Shown: positions 8,093 to 15,625 of the stretch, one piece after another
Position numbering within the stretch: position 1 is the stretch's first letter
Layout of the letters: each line of letters begins with the position of its first letter
DNA from: Candidatus Uhrbacteria bacterium
GTDB taxonomy: Bacteria > Patescibacteriota > Patescibacteriia > UBA9934 > GWF2-40-263
Length of the DNA: 28,825 nucleotides
Reading direction: 5' to 3'
Assembly (NCBI GenBank): GCA_003511125.1
Contig: DOJV01000020.1
Coordinates: forward strand, 1 to 28,825
Made by a program: the position numbers and the translations under genes
The notes under the pieces: generated by a model
Told to the model about the DNA's origin: nothing
The model's database searches: none
Seen by the model: only the letters and a program-made list of their open reading frames with translations

Positions 8093-8619
8093 TCAAATTT
8101 TTTACTTCGGCCCTGTTGTTCATTCTTTTAACCATGGTGGAATTTGGTTTTGTTCACGGTTTGCCCAAACCGTTTTTATTCACGCCATTGGTTTTTGCTT
8201 GCGGGGTTTATTTGTATCAGCACTTAGGTTCACCGATTGGTGTTTGGTGGATTTTTGTCTTGGGGGTATTTTTGGATTTTTGGCATTTGGGTTTAGTACC
8301 TTTTGAATCTTTGGTTTACGCGGCCGCGGCTTTTTTAATGGTCTTTTTGGGTCGACATTTTTTTACCAACCATTCACTTTATGGTGTGGTCGCTAACGCG
8401 GTTTTGACCATGTTTTTTATTCATTTTGTCCATGGAGTTTATTTATTTTTTAACTCCTTCGGTGAATCTTTACCTTTACCTTGGTCGTCTTTTTTTGGCT
8501 TTGTTTTGTGGCAAACGGTTTTACTTATTTTGCTGACCTCGGTTTTGTTTTTTCTAGCTCGTAAAATTGAATTATTTTTGAAAGGGTTGCTGATTGTGCC
8601 AACCCGTGAAAGTTTATAA
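8089..8619 (+). CDS. mreD: Rod-shape-determining protein MreD
   Basis: A 176-residue polytopic membrane protein in the mreD position, between mreC and the PBP2 gene. Five to six hydrophobic segments are visible, for example FFTSALLFILLTMVEFGFVH at the start, a WWIFVLGVFLDFWHLG segment with the Asp seen in many MreD proteins, and VLWQTVLLILLTSVLFFLA near the end. MreD sequences are poorly conserved, so the call rests on topology plus operon order. It begins in the ATGA overlap with mreC. Confidence 0.85.
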   Translation: MIKFFTSALLFILLTMVEFGFVHGLPKPFLFTPLVFACGVYLYQHLGSPIGVWWIFVLGVFLDFWHLGLVPFESLVYAAAAFLMVFLGRHFFTNHSLYGVVANAVLTMFFIHFVHGVYLFFNSFGESLPLPWSSFFGFVLWQTVLLILLTSVLFFLARKIELFLKGLLIVPTRESL

Positions 8620-10573
8620 TTTTTTTGTGTGGTGGTTTAAATCAAAAGAAAAATCTTCCCAACCTCGAGTTTTTATTAAACATGAGGTTAATTTGGGTAG
8701 CTTGTCTCACCGCGATCGTTCTTTGGAAGAGGTGTCTTCGACCGATCCGGGAACGGTTGATTTTTCTGGTAACTCTTTAGGTTTGTCGATTTCCCCGATC
8801 CGTTTTAAAATTACCTTTTTTTTGTTAGCCAGTTTATGTTTTTTACTTATTTTTCAAGCCATTAATTTACAAGTTTTTCAAGGTCCGAACTTTCGTAAAC
8901 AAGCCGAGGAAAACCGTTTTCAAATTCAATATCTTCCAGCCGAACGAGGAATTATTACAGATCGTTACGGTCAAATTTTGGTAGAAAATGCTCCGGCCTT
9001 TACTTTAACCATGACGATTGCCGGCCTGCCGGAAAGTTTGGAAAAACGCCAAGAAATTTTTGACCGAGTGGCCGATTTGTCGGGATTACAGCGGGCCGAT
9101 CTTGATTTATTACTTCAAGAATATGCCGAAGTTCCCGAGGAAGAAGTAATCGTAGAAAAAGATTTGGATTACGAACATGCGCTTTTAGCCATGATCGAAG
9201 CCCCAAAGTTGCCAGGTTTTTCCATTCGAACTTCCACTAAACGACGTTATAATTCTTCGGCTGTTTCTTTTTCTCATGTTTTGGGTTATGTCGGAAAAAT
9301 AAACGTCGAAGAATTTGCTGAAAAAAAAGACAGCGGTTATCGCCGAACCGATGAAATTGGCAAAAGCGGCATCGAAGCCAGTTGGGAAACAATTTTACGC
9401 GGCCAGCCCGGTCGACGTTTGGTTGAGGTCGACGCCTCTGGAAATGAAACCACGGTTTTTTCCGAAGAACTTCCGGTTAAAGGTCAAACCGTAACTTTGG
9501 CCATTGATGCCGAACTACAAAAAGTCGTCGAACAATATTTATCCGAGACCGCGGCTAATATTGGAAAATCTCGCGGTAGCGTTATTGTTGTGGATCCTAA
9601 CAACGGTGAGGTTTTGGCCTTGGTTAGTTTGCCGGCTTTTGACAGTAATCTTTTTGCTGGTGGAATTGATAAAAAATCTTACGACAATCTTTCCGGTAAT
9701 CCCAATCAGCCCTTGTTTCCGCGCGCCGTTTTAGGCGAGTTTCCTTCGGGCTCGACCTTTAAACCTTATGTTGCCGCCGCGGCTTTGGCCGAAGGGTTGA
9801 TTGCACCCACAACTTCTTTTCTTTCAACCGGTGGTTTGTCGATCGGGATCTGGTTTTTTCCAGACTGGAAAGCTGGCGGTCATGGTGTAACCGACGTTAA
9901 AAAAGCCTTGGCCGAATCGGTTAATACTTTTTTCTATATTATTGGTGGAGGACTGGATTCTTTTACTGGCCTTGGAGTGGAAAGAATAACTTCTTACGCC
10001 CGGCTATTTGGTTTTGGCGAAAAGACCGGAATCGATTTACCAAGCGAGGCCGATGGTTTTTTGCCGTCCAAAGAATGGAAAGAAGAATACAAAGGCGAAC
10101 GTTGGTATGTTGGTGATACCTATCATTTAGCGATCGGCCAAGGCGATCTTTTGGTGACACCAATTCAAATGGCCGAGGCGCTTTCCGTTGTAGCCAACGG
10201 TGGAATTAAATACACTCCGCATGTTGTCATGGCTGTCGATAACGAACTGGTTTTTCCGGAAGGTCAGGTTTTACCCGAAACTTTAAAAAACGCCATCCAA
10301 GTTGTCCGTCAAGGTATGCGCCAAGGCGTAACCACAGGTAGTGCCCGACGTTTAAATTCTTTACCCATCACCTCGGCTGGCAAAACAGGAACTGCTCAGA
10401 TTGGCGGTACCGAGGAGACTCACTCTTGGTTTACTGGTTTTGCTCCGTATGAAAATCCGGAAATTGCGGTGGTAGTTTTAATCGAAGAGGGCGGGGAAGG
10501 CTCGTCAACGGCCGTGCCGGTAGCAGAAGGTATTTTTAAATGGTGGTATAATAACCGTAGTCAAAAAGAATAA
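8594..10573 (+). CDS. mrdA: Penicillin-binding protein 2 (elongasome transpeptidase)
   Basis: A 659-residue class B PBP that cross-links peptidoglycan during cell elongation. One membrane anchor lies at about residues 72-93. The dimerisation (pedestal) domain includes LPAERGIITDRYGQILVENA, a hallmark of PBP2. The transpeptidase motifs are SxxK as STFK (Ser387-Lys390), SxN as SVN (442-444) and KTG (597-599). The first start is TTG 8594, with AAAGGG 7 nt upstream, overlapping mreD by 26 nt; in-frame GTGs at 8606 and 8627 are alternatives, the latter just after the mreD stop. The cytoplasmic N-terminus of about 70 residues is long and not otherwise recognisable. No rodA is present in the window. 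Confidence 0.93.
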   Translation: MCQPVKVYNFFVWWFKSKEKSSQPRVFIKHEVNLGSLSHRDRSLEEVSSTDPGTVDFSGNSLGLSISPIRFKITFFLLASLCFLLIFQAINLQVFQGPNFRKQAEENRFQIQYLPAERGIITDRYGQILVENAPAFTLTMTIAGLPESLEKRQEIFDRVADLSGLQRADLDLLLQEYAEVPEEEVIVEKDLDYEHALLAMIEAPKLPGFSIRTSTKRRYNSSAVSFSHVLGYVGKINVEEFAEKKDSGYRRTDEIGKSGIEASWETILRGQPGRRLVEVDASGNETTVFSEELPVKGQTVTLAIDAELQKVVEQYLSETAANIGKSRGSVIVVDPNNGEVLALVSLPAFDSNLFAGGIDKKSYDNLSGNPNQPLFPRAVLGEFPSGSTFKPYVAAAALAEGLIAPTTSFLSTGGLSIGIWFFPDWKAGGHGVTDVKKALAESVNTFFYIIGGGLDSFTGLGVERITSYARLFGFGEKTGIDLPSEADGFLPSKEWKEEYKGERWYVGDTYHLAIGQGDLLVTPIQMAEALSVVANGGIKYTPHVVMAVDNELVFPEGQVLPETLKNAIQVVRQGMRQGVTTGSARRLNSLPITSAGKTGTAQIGGTEETHSWFTGFAPYENPEIAVVVLIEEGGEGSSTAVPVAEGIFKWWYNNRSQKE

Positions 10574-10577
10574 AAAT

Positions 10578-11177
10578 ATGTTTACTGAAACAAAAAAATC
10601 TCCAGTTATGGAATCTTCTTCGGTGGTTCAACTCGATCCAACGGTTGCTGATGCTAAAAAACCTTCGTCAATCGAATCGCCGGGAGTTTCCGACTCTACT
10701 CAAACTCCGATAGCAGAAATAGTAAAAGAATCTGAAGCGGAAATATTGCAAAGAAAAAACAACTCCGAAGCTTTGCTGAATTATTTTAAAAAGTTTGGGT
10801 CCGTTGAAGTTTTATCTTCTTCAAAACTTTTAGAAAAAGAAGAAGTCAACGTTTCCGATAGTGCAAAAATTCTTGCTCGGCTAGAAGAAATTTTGGTGAG
10901 CGTCACAGAACAATACCAAGAATTACTAGAAATCTTACCCGAAGACGAAAGAGATTTACTACCAAGATTTGCCGAAAAACCTTGGCCAGATAAGTTACGA
11001 GAAAAAATCTTAGCCCAACCGTTTTTTTCAGGTAACGATATTGTCGGTTTTACCGTTCGGGCCGAAAATTTATCAAATCTGGCCAGACAAGTAAAAGACG
11101 CTCAAAAAATCTTATCAGTCCGAATAGTAACCAAGGCCGTCGCTGAGATTCCGCCAGCTAAACGGGAAGCGGCTTAA
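10578..11177 (+). CDS. Unknown 199-residue protein at the end of the mre operon
   Basis: I do not recognise this protein. The first 60 or so residues are rich in Ser, Pro, Thr and Val, with no hydrophobic segment, and look disordered. The rest is charged and mainly helical: NNSEALLNYFKKFGSVEVL, SAKILARLEEILVSVTEQYQ and a C-terminal helix LSNLARQVKDAQKILSV. It has no membrane helix, signal peptide or cysteines. It starts 4 nt after the PBP2 stop and must be co-transcribed, so a cytoplasmic accessory role in wall elongation is possible, but this rests only on position. Codon use resembles its neighbours. Confidence 0.6.
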   Translation: MFTETKKSPVMESSSVVQLDPTVADAKKPSSIESPGVSDSTQTPIAEIVKESEAEILQRKNNSEALLNYFKKFGSVEVLSSSKLLEKEEVNVSDSAKILARLEEILVSVTEQYQELLEILPEDERDLLPRFAEKPWPDKLREKILAQPFFSGNDIVGFTVRAENLSNLARQVKDAQKILSVRIVTKAVAEIPPAKREAA

Positions 11178-11187
11178 AAATAAAATG

Positions 11188-11219
11188 AAGACAACTTTGA
11201 TAATTGTCGAGGTTTTTTT
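11188..11219 (+). terminator. Weak terminator-like hairpin after the mre operon
   Basis: GACAA and TTGTC (about 11191-11209) can pair over a 9-nt loop and are followed by GAGG and seven T residues. The stem is only 5 bp, so termination would be weak, but the position directly after the last operon gene fits. Confidence 0.35.
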
Positions 11220-11290
11220 AAAAAACAAAATCCTTCATTTAGTATTAAATATTAAAAATTTTGACATTTCCAACCCTTATCCACACCAGC

Positions 11291-11318
11291 TTGACTTTCC
11301 TCGATTTTCCGCTAAACT
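11291..11318 (+). promoter_or_regulatory. Candidate greA promoter
   Basis: TTGACT (11291-11296) and TAAACT (11313-11318) are spaced by 16 nt in the gap before greA. A start at about 11325 would leave a leader of roughly 70 nt. A TAAAAT (11384-11389) immediately before the greA ATG lacks a matching -35 box. Confidence 0.35.
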
Positions 11319-11393
11319 AAGAAGAGTCAGATAACACACTCGTGGCCAGTGCCGCGGGTGTATCTTTTACCTGATTTTTTTGTTAAAATATCT

Positions 11394-11849
11394 ATGTCCA
11401 CTTTTGTTTCCACCCAGGGTCTCGAAGACCTTAAAAACGAGCTCGAAAATCGTAAAAAGGTTTTACGCCCGGAAATCGCCCAAAAAATCTCTTCAGCCAA
11501 AGAGCTCGGTGATTTGTCAGAAAATTTTGAATATCACGAGGCCAAAGATCAACAAGGCCAAAACGAATCCCGGGTCATGGAACTTGAAGACATGCTTCGT
11601 AATGTCGTCATTGTTCACAGCAAAACCGGTGATTCCACCATTTCTTTGGGTTGTACTTTTGTTGCAGAAAAAGACGGTACCAAAAAGAATTTTCAAATGG
11701 TCGGCTCCAGCGAAGCCAATCCGCTCGAAGGCAAAATCAGTAACGAATCGCCAATCGGCCAAGCCTTTTTGGGCTCCGCAGTTAACGAAACCGTTAAAAT
11801 CACCACACCAGGCGGGGAAATCAAATATAAAATTTTAGAAATTAAGTAA
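11394..11849 (+). CDS. greA: Transcription elongation factor GreA
   Basis: A 151-residue Gre factor that rescues backtracked RNA polymerase by stimulating transcript cleavage. The N-terminal coiled coil is clear: GLEDLKNELENRKKVLRPEIAQKISSAKE, with the catalytic acidic tip in GDLSENFEYHEAKDQQ. The C-terminal FKBP-like domain shows GKISNESPIGQAFLGS and ends KYKILEIK. I start at the ATG of 11394; the ORF runs back to 11349, but the added residues (MPRVYLLPDFFVKIS) do not belong to the family. It is a single gene, with no clear terminator before the lysS leader. Confidence 0.93.
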   Translation: MSTFVSTQGLEDLKNELENRKKVLRPEIAQKISSAKELGDLSENFEYHEAKDQQGQNESRVMELEDMLRNVVIVHSKTGDSTISLGCTFVAEKDGTKKNFQMVGSSEANPLEGKISNESPIGQAFLGSAVNETVKITTPGGEIKYKILEIK

Positions 11850-11859
11850 AAAAAACTTC

Positions 11860-11947
11860 GGTTGTTACAAATTTATCAATATTTTTCTTGACCCCAATCC
11901 TAAATTATTAACCATTTGTAGCCAAAATTAGTTGATTAGTAACAACC
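11860..11947 (+). promoter_or_regulatory. Long-range inverted repeat in the lysS leader
   Basis: GGTTGTTAC (11860-11868) is the exact reverse complement of GTAACAACC (11939-11947), and pairing continues with AAT/ATT after one mismatch. The two arms frame 70 nt of AT-rich leader, and the right arm ends 13 nt before the lysS ATG at 11961. It could fold as an RNA stem near the start codon. I see no T-box or L-box consensus. Confidence 0.35.
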
Positions 11948-11960
11948 AACAAACTCTCAT

Positions 11961-13442
11961 ATGAACGAAGAAGAAGTTGTCCGCCGTGAGCGGCTTCAGG
12001 CCCTGCGACAGAACGGAATTAATCCATATCCGGCCAAGGTTACTCGCACCCATTCGGTTAAAGAGTACATGGGTCTTTTTGAAGAAATCGAAAAACAAGG
12101 CAGTGTGGTTTATTTAACCGGTCGCGTGCGCACTATTCGTGTGCACGGCGGTTTGACTTTCTCTCACATAGAAGACGGCTCCGGTCAAATTCAATTGGTT
12201 TTAAAAAAAGATCATCTTGGCGAAGATAATTACAAGACTTTTAAAGATACCGTCGACATGGGCGATTTTTTAGAAGTCTCTGGCCGACCGTTCGTTACTC
12301 AAAAAGGCGAACATTCTTTAGCTGTCGATAATTACCAAATCATCGCCAAATCGCTATTGCCTTTGCCAGAAAAATGGCACGGTTTAACCGATCAAGAAAT
12401 CCGTTATCGCCAGCGCTATCTGGATTTGGTTTCCAACGAATCGGTTAGAAATATTTTTAAGGTTCGTAGCGCGGTTTTAACAGCCTTGCGAAATTTTTTA
12501 AACGGTCACGGTTATATGGAGGTTGAGACTCCGGTTTTACAAGCCATTCCCGGCGGAGCAGCGGCTCGGCCATTTATCACGCATCACAATGTTTTAGGCG
12601 CGGATTTGTATTTGCGAATCGCTCCAGAACTATACTTGAAACGACTTTTGGTTGGTGGTTTTGAACGAGTTTACGAAGTTGCTCGCTGTTTTCGCAACGA
12701 AGGCATCGACCACGCTCATAATCCTGAGTTTACTCAAATCGAAGGCTACGCCGCTTACATGGATTATCAAGAGCTCATGTCTTTAATGGAAGAAATGGTA
12801 GTTGTAGCAATTAAAGCCGCCGGAAAAGATCCGGCATGCCTAACTTTTAAAGGTCAGGAACTTAATTTTTCAACACCATGGCCACGTCTAACTTTCCGCG
12901 ATGCGGTTTTGAAACACTCTGGTATTGATATCGAAAACTTTCCAGATGTCGATTCTTTGTCCGTGGCCATGAAAGAAAAAAACCTTGAAGTCGATCCCAA
13001 AGCCGGTTATGGAACTCTACTAGACAATCTTTACAAACAAACAGCTCGACCGGCAATTATTCAACCAGTTTATGTTTACGATTACCCGGTCGCGGTTTCA
13101 CCGCTCGTAAAACGCAAAGACAACGACCCGCGCTACATCGAAATGTTCCAAATGGTTTACGGTGGTGGCGAAGAAAACATCAAAGCCTTTTCCGAACTTA
13201 ACGACCCCCTAGATCAAGAAGCCCGCTTTGCCGAACAAGCCGCGGCCAGAGCCAGCGGCGACGAAGAAGCTCAATTTTCCGATCCTGACTACGTAACCGC
13301 CATGAAGCACGGTATGCCCCCAAACGCCGGTTTCGGGATTGGTATCGACCGTTTAGTGGCCATGCTAACCGATTCACCAAACTTAAAAGAAGTTATCTTG
13401 TTCCCAACTCTTCGCCCCGAGCCGCCAACCGACCAGGAATAG
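11961..13442 (+). CDS. lysS: Lysyl-tRNA synthetase, class II
   Basis: A 493-residue enzyme that charges tRNA-Lys with lysine. The N-terminal OB-fold anticodon-binding domain covers about residues 55-145 (VVYLTGRVRTIRVHGGLTFS). The class II catalytic core follows: motif 2 in VYEVARCFRNEGIDHAHNPE with the FTQIEGY segment, and motif 3 as GFGIGIDRLVAMLTDSPNLK near residue 455. The length is normal for bacterial LysS. The alr gene begins 18 nt after its stop and probably shares its transcript. The leader holds a long-range inverted repeat. Confidence 0.96.
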   Translation: MNEEEVVRRERLQALRQNGINPYPAKVTRTHSVKEYMGLFEEIEKQGSVVYLTGRVRTIRVHGGLTFSHIEDGSGQIQLVLKKDHLGEDNYKTFKDTVDMGDFLEVSGRPFVTQKGEHSLAVDNYQIIAKSLLPLPEKWHGLTDQEIRYRQRYLDLVSNESVRNIFKVRSAVLTALRNFLNGHGYMEVETPVLQAIPGGAAARPFITHHNVLGADLYLRIAPELYLKRLLVGGFERVYEVARCFRNEGIDHAHNPEFTQIEGYAAYMDYQELMSLMEEMVVVAIKAAGKDPACLTFKGQELNFSTPWPRLTFRDAVLKHSGIDIENFPDVDSLSVAMKEKNLEVDPKAGYGTLLDNLYKQTARPAIIQPVYVYDYPVAVSPLVKRKDNDPRYIEMFQMVYGGGEENIKAFSELNDPLDQEARFAEQAAARASGDEEAQFSDPDYVTAMKHGMPPNAGFGIGIDRLVAMLTDSPNLKEVILFPTLRPEPPTDQE

Positions 13443-13460
13443 CTTTCTTAAACATTTTTT

Positions 13461-14582
13461 GTGTACAGAACTTGGTTAGAAATAAATTCCGAAGCCCTGC
13501 GACACAACCTTAGAGTTTTGCAGGGCTTCTTAAAATTCGAGACAAAATTAATGGCCGTGGTTAAAGCCAATGCTTATGGCCATGGTTTAATCGAAGTCTC
13601 GAACATTCTTCACTCGTTCGGTGTTGAGGTTTTTGGTGTTGATAATTTCGAAGACGCATTGCTGCTTCGTCAGCATTTTTCCGAAGTACAGATTGTGGTT
13701 TTGGGTTATGTTTTAAAAAAAGATTTGACACTTTTAGTTAAATCAAAAATCGAGTTGGTGGTTTATAATTTCGAGACAGTTAAGATTTTAAACGAGGCCG
13801 GAATAAAGTCGGGACAAAAAGCTCGGGTTCATTTAAAAGTTGAAACCGGAACTTCTCGACAAGGTGTCTTATTGTCTGAGGTTAATAAATTTATTGACCT
13901 TTTACGGCAAATGAGTCATGTTGAACTTGTTGGACTCTCCACTCATTTTGCCACAGCCGAAGAAGGTGGCGATAATAAATTTCTTGTTCAACAACTCGAA
14001 GAATTCGAAAAAGCCGAACACCAAATCTCCAAGGCCGGTTTTTCACTTGAACACATTCATTGTGCATGTAGCGCAGCCATCATCCTTCGTCCGGAAACCC
14101 AAAAAACTTTGGTTCGGGCTGGTCTAGCCATGTATGGTGTTTGGCCCTCAGAAAAAGTTAAGTTGGCAATTCCTGATTGTGAACTAAAACCAGTTTTGTC
14201 TTGGAAGAGTCGTTTAGCACAAATCAAAGAATTACCGGCCGGCACTTCTGTTGGTTATGCTCGCACCTCGGTTTTAGAAAAAACCAGTCGAGTAGCCGTG
14301 GTTCCGGTGGGCTATTTTGATGGTTATGACCGCGGCCTATCATCGTTAGCCGAAGTCTTGGTCCACGGCAAAAGATGCCAAGTTTTAGGCCGGGTTTGCA
14401 TGAATATGATGATGATTAATGTTACCGAAGTTCCCGAAGCCAAAATTGAAGACGAAGTCATACTTTTAGGCCAGGGCGGGGAAGACACAATTTCAATCGA
14501 AGAACTTTCCAACAAAGCCCAAACCATCCCCTACGAATTTTTAGCCAGATTACGTCAAGATCTGCCGAGGATTGTTTTGTAG
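13461..14582 (+). CDS. alr: Alanine racemase
   Basis: A 373-residue PLP enzyme interconverting L- and D-alanine for peptidoglycan. The PLP lysine is Lys35 in MAVVKANAYGHG, and the second catalytic base is Tyr266 in SVGYARTSV. The GYFDGYDRGL segment is typical. Oddity: the normally very conserved motif around the active site, CMDQ/SMDM, reads RVCMNMMMINVT, so the Asp matching Asp313 of the Geobacillus enzyme is Asn315, and a second Asp is also Asn320. It starts with GTG at 13461 without a Shine-Dalgarno sequence. The TAG stop is the first part of the 9-nt repeat tract that follows. Confidence 0.92.
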   Translation: MYRTWLEINSEALRHNLRVLQGFLKFETKLMAVVKANAYGHGLIEVSNILHSFGVEVFGVDNFEDALLLRQHFSEVQIVVLGYVLKKDLTLLVKSKIELVVYNFETVKILNEAGIKSGQKARVHLKVETGTSRQGVLLSEVNKFIDLLRQMSHVELVGLSTHFATAEEGGDNKFLVQQLEEFEKAEHQISKAGFSLEHIHCACSAAIILRPETQKTLVRAGLAMYGVWPSEKVKLAIPDCELKPVLSWKSRLAQIKELPAGTSVGYARTSVLEKTSRVAVVPVGYFDGYDRGLSSLAEVLVHGKRCQVLGRVCMNMMMINVTEVPEAKIEDEVILLGQGGEDTISIEELSNKAQTIPYEFLARLRQDLPRIVL

Positions 14583-14663
14583 GAGGTGTAGAAAATGTAG
14601 AAATCGTAGAAGGCGTAGAAGGCGTAGATCTACGTCTTCTACGCCTTCTACGATTTCTACACC
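14579..14663 (+). repeat. 9-nt-period tandem repeat folding into a 66-nt hairpin
   Basis: Starting at the alr stop, units of the form GTAGAAnnn follow each other every 9 nt (14579, 14588, 14597, 14606, 14615, 14624), and then the same units appear inverted. The stretch 14596-14661 is an almost perfect palindrome: 26-bp arms (beginning TGTAGAAATCGTAGAAGG), one G/T mismatch, and a central CGTAGATCTACG that is itself palindromic. A C-rich strand (CACCCCACCCC) separates it from the ftsQ ATG at 14688. There is no T-run, so it is not a standard terminator. A related unmirrored array lies at 17269-17331. Confidence 0.85.
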
Positions 14664-14687
14664 AATACTCACCCCACCCCACCCCCC

Positions 14688-15596
14688 ATGTTTTTCTCGA
14701 AACAAAAAAAACGACGGAATTTTTTCCGAAAAGCCCAAGTGGCGCCTTATCAAGCGCATCGTTTTAAAAATCCTTATTTTCGAGCCAAGGCCAAGGCACC
14801 AACCTGGCCTTTGGCCGCGGCCGGAGCGGCTATCGGTCTTTTAATCGCTCTTAGCAGTTTTTTTATTACCGCCCCAATATTTACCATTTCTTCAGTTCGA
14901 GTCGAGGGTGCCGAAACCATTAACCCGAAAGAAATTAGGGATTTAGCCGAAGATTATTTATCTTCTCGATCTCTTTTGTTTTTCAAAACCAGTAACCGCC
15001 TATTTTTTAATGAGGAAAAAATGCGTTCTTTATTAGAAGACAAATATTCTTTTTCAACTCTAGATGTTAAACGGGAAAAGCAAACTCTAGCCATTATTTT
15101 TAAAGAAAAAATCTCGTCATTTCTTTGGTTAACCAACAGCAACTCTTATTTATTAGACGAAACCGGTTCGGTTATTCGAGCCACACCAACCGAGGAAACC
15201 GAGCTTATTTTAAGTCCGCCGCTTATTCAAGGACCAACCAAAATTGGTGGCTTGATCCCCGAAACTGTCAAAATCTTAGTTTTTCAAGATTTGGCCAACA
15301 AACCAATTTCCGTTGGCGACGCGGTTTTGTTAGAAAACGAGGTTTATAACGTCAGAACTTTTTTTGAAGCCATGTATTCGGCCGGTATTATTATCGATCG
15401 TTTCGAATTAAATCGCAGTATTGGCTCTTGGTTAAAAGCCGAAACCCAAGAAGGTTTTGATCTCCTTTTTGATCCTAGCGGCGACGTCTTACAACAAGCT
15501 GATAATGTTTTACTGCTTTTAAAAGATCAAGTCAAAGATCGTTCCGCCCTGGAATATATTGATGTTCGCTTTGGTGATCATGTATACTATAAATAA
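14688..15596 (+). CDS. ftsQ: Cell-division protein FtsQ/DivIB
   Basis: A 302-residue bitopic protein of the divisome. A basic cytoplasmic tail (SKQKKRRNFFRKAQ) is followed by a membrane helix at about residues 42-64, then the POTRA domain beginning FTISSVRVEGAETINPKEIRDLAEDYL and ending near KREKQTLAIIFKEKISSFLW, and the FtsQ beta domain (SYLLDETGSVI onward). The YIDVRFGDHVYYK ending matches the typical FtsQ/DivIB terminus, in which a D-R-(F)-G-(D/N) element is conserved. It sits downstream of alr, as wall and division genes often do. No ftsA or ftsZ is present here. Confidence 0.88.
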   Translation: MFFSKQKKRRNFFRKAQVAPYQAHRFKNPYFRAKAKAPTWPLAAAGAAIGLLIALSSFFITAPIFTISSVRVEGAETINPKEIRDLAEDYLSSRSLLFFKTSNRLFFNEEKMRSLLEDKYSFSTLDVKREKQTLAIIFKEKISSFLWLTNSNSYLLDETGSVIRATPTEETELILSPPLIQGPTKIGGLIPETVKILVFQDLANKPISVGDAVLLENEVYNVRTFFEAMYSAGIIIDRFELNRSIGSWLKAETQEGFDLLFDPSGDVLQQADNVLLLLKDQVKDRSALEYIDVRFGDHVYYK

Positions 15597-15625
15597 GCTA
15601 AAGTTTTTTAATTTCACAATTTTAA

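Noticed and set aside
11850..11960. T-box or lysine riboswitch before lysS
   Set aside because: The leader is too short and lacks the T-box sequence and the L-box helices; only the inverted repeat remains.
14663..14688. C-rich run (CACCCCACCCC) before ftsQ as a G-quadruplex on the opposite strand
   Set aside because: Only three separate G tracts are present; a fourth would need splitting one run without a loop.
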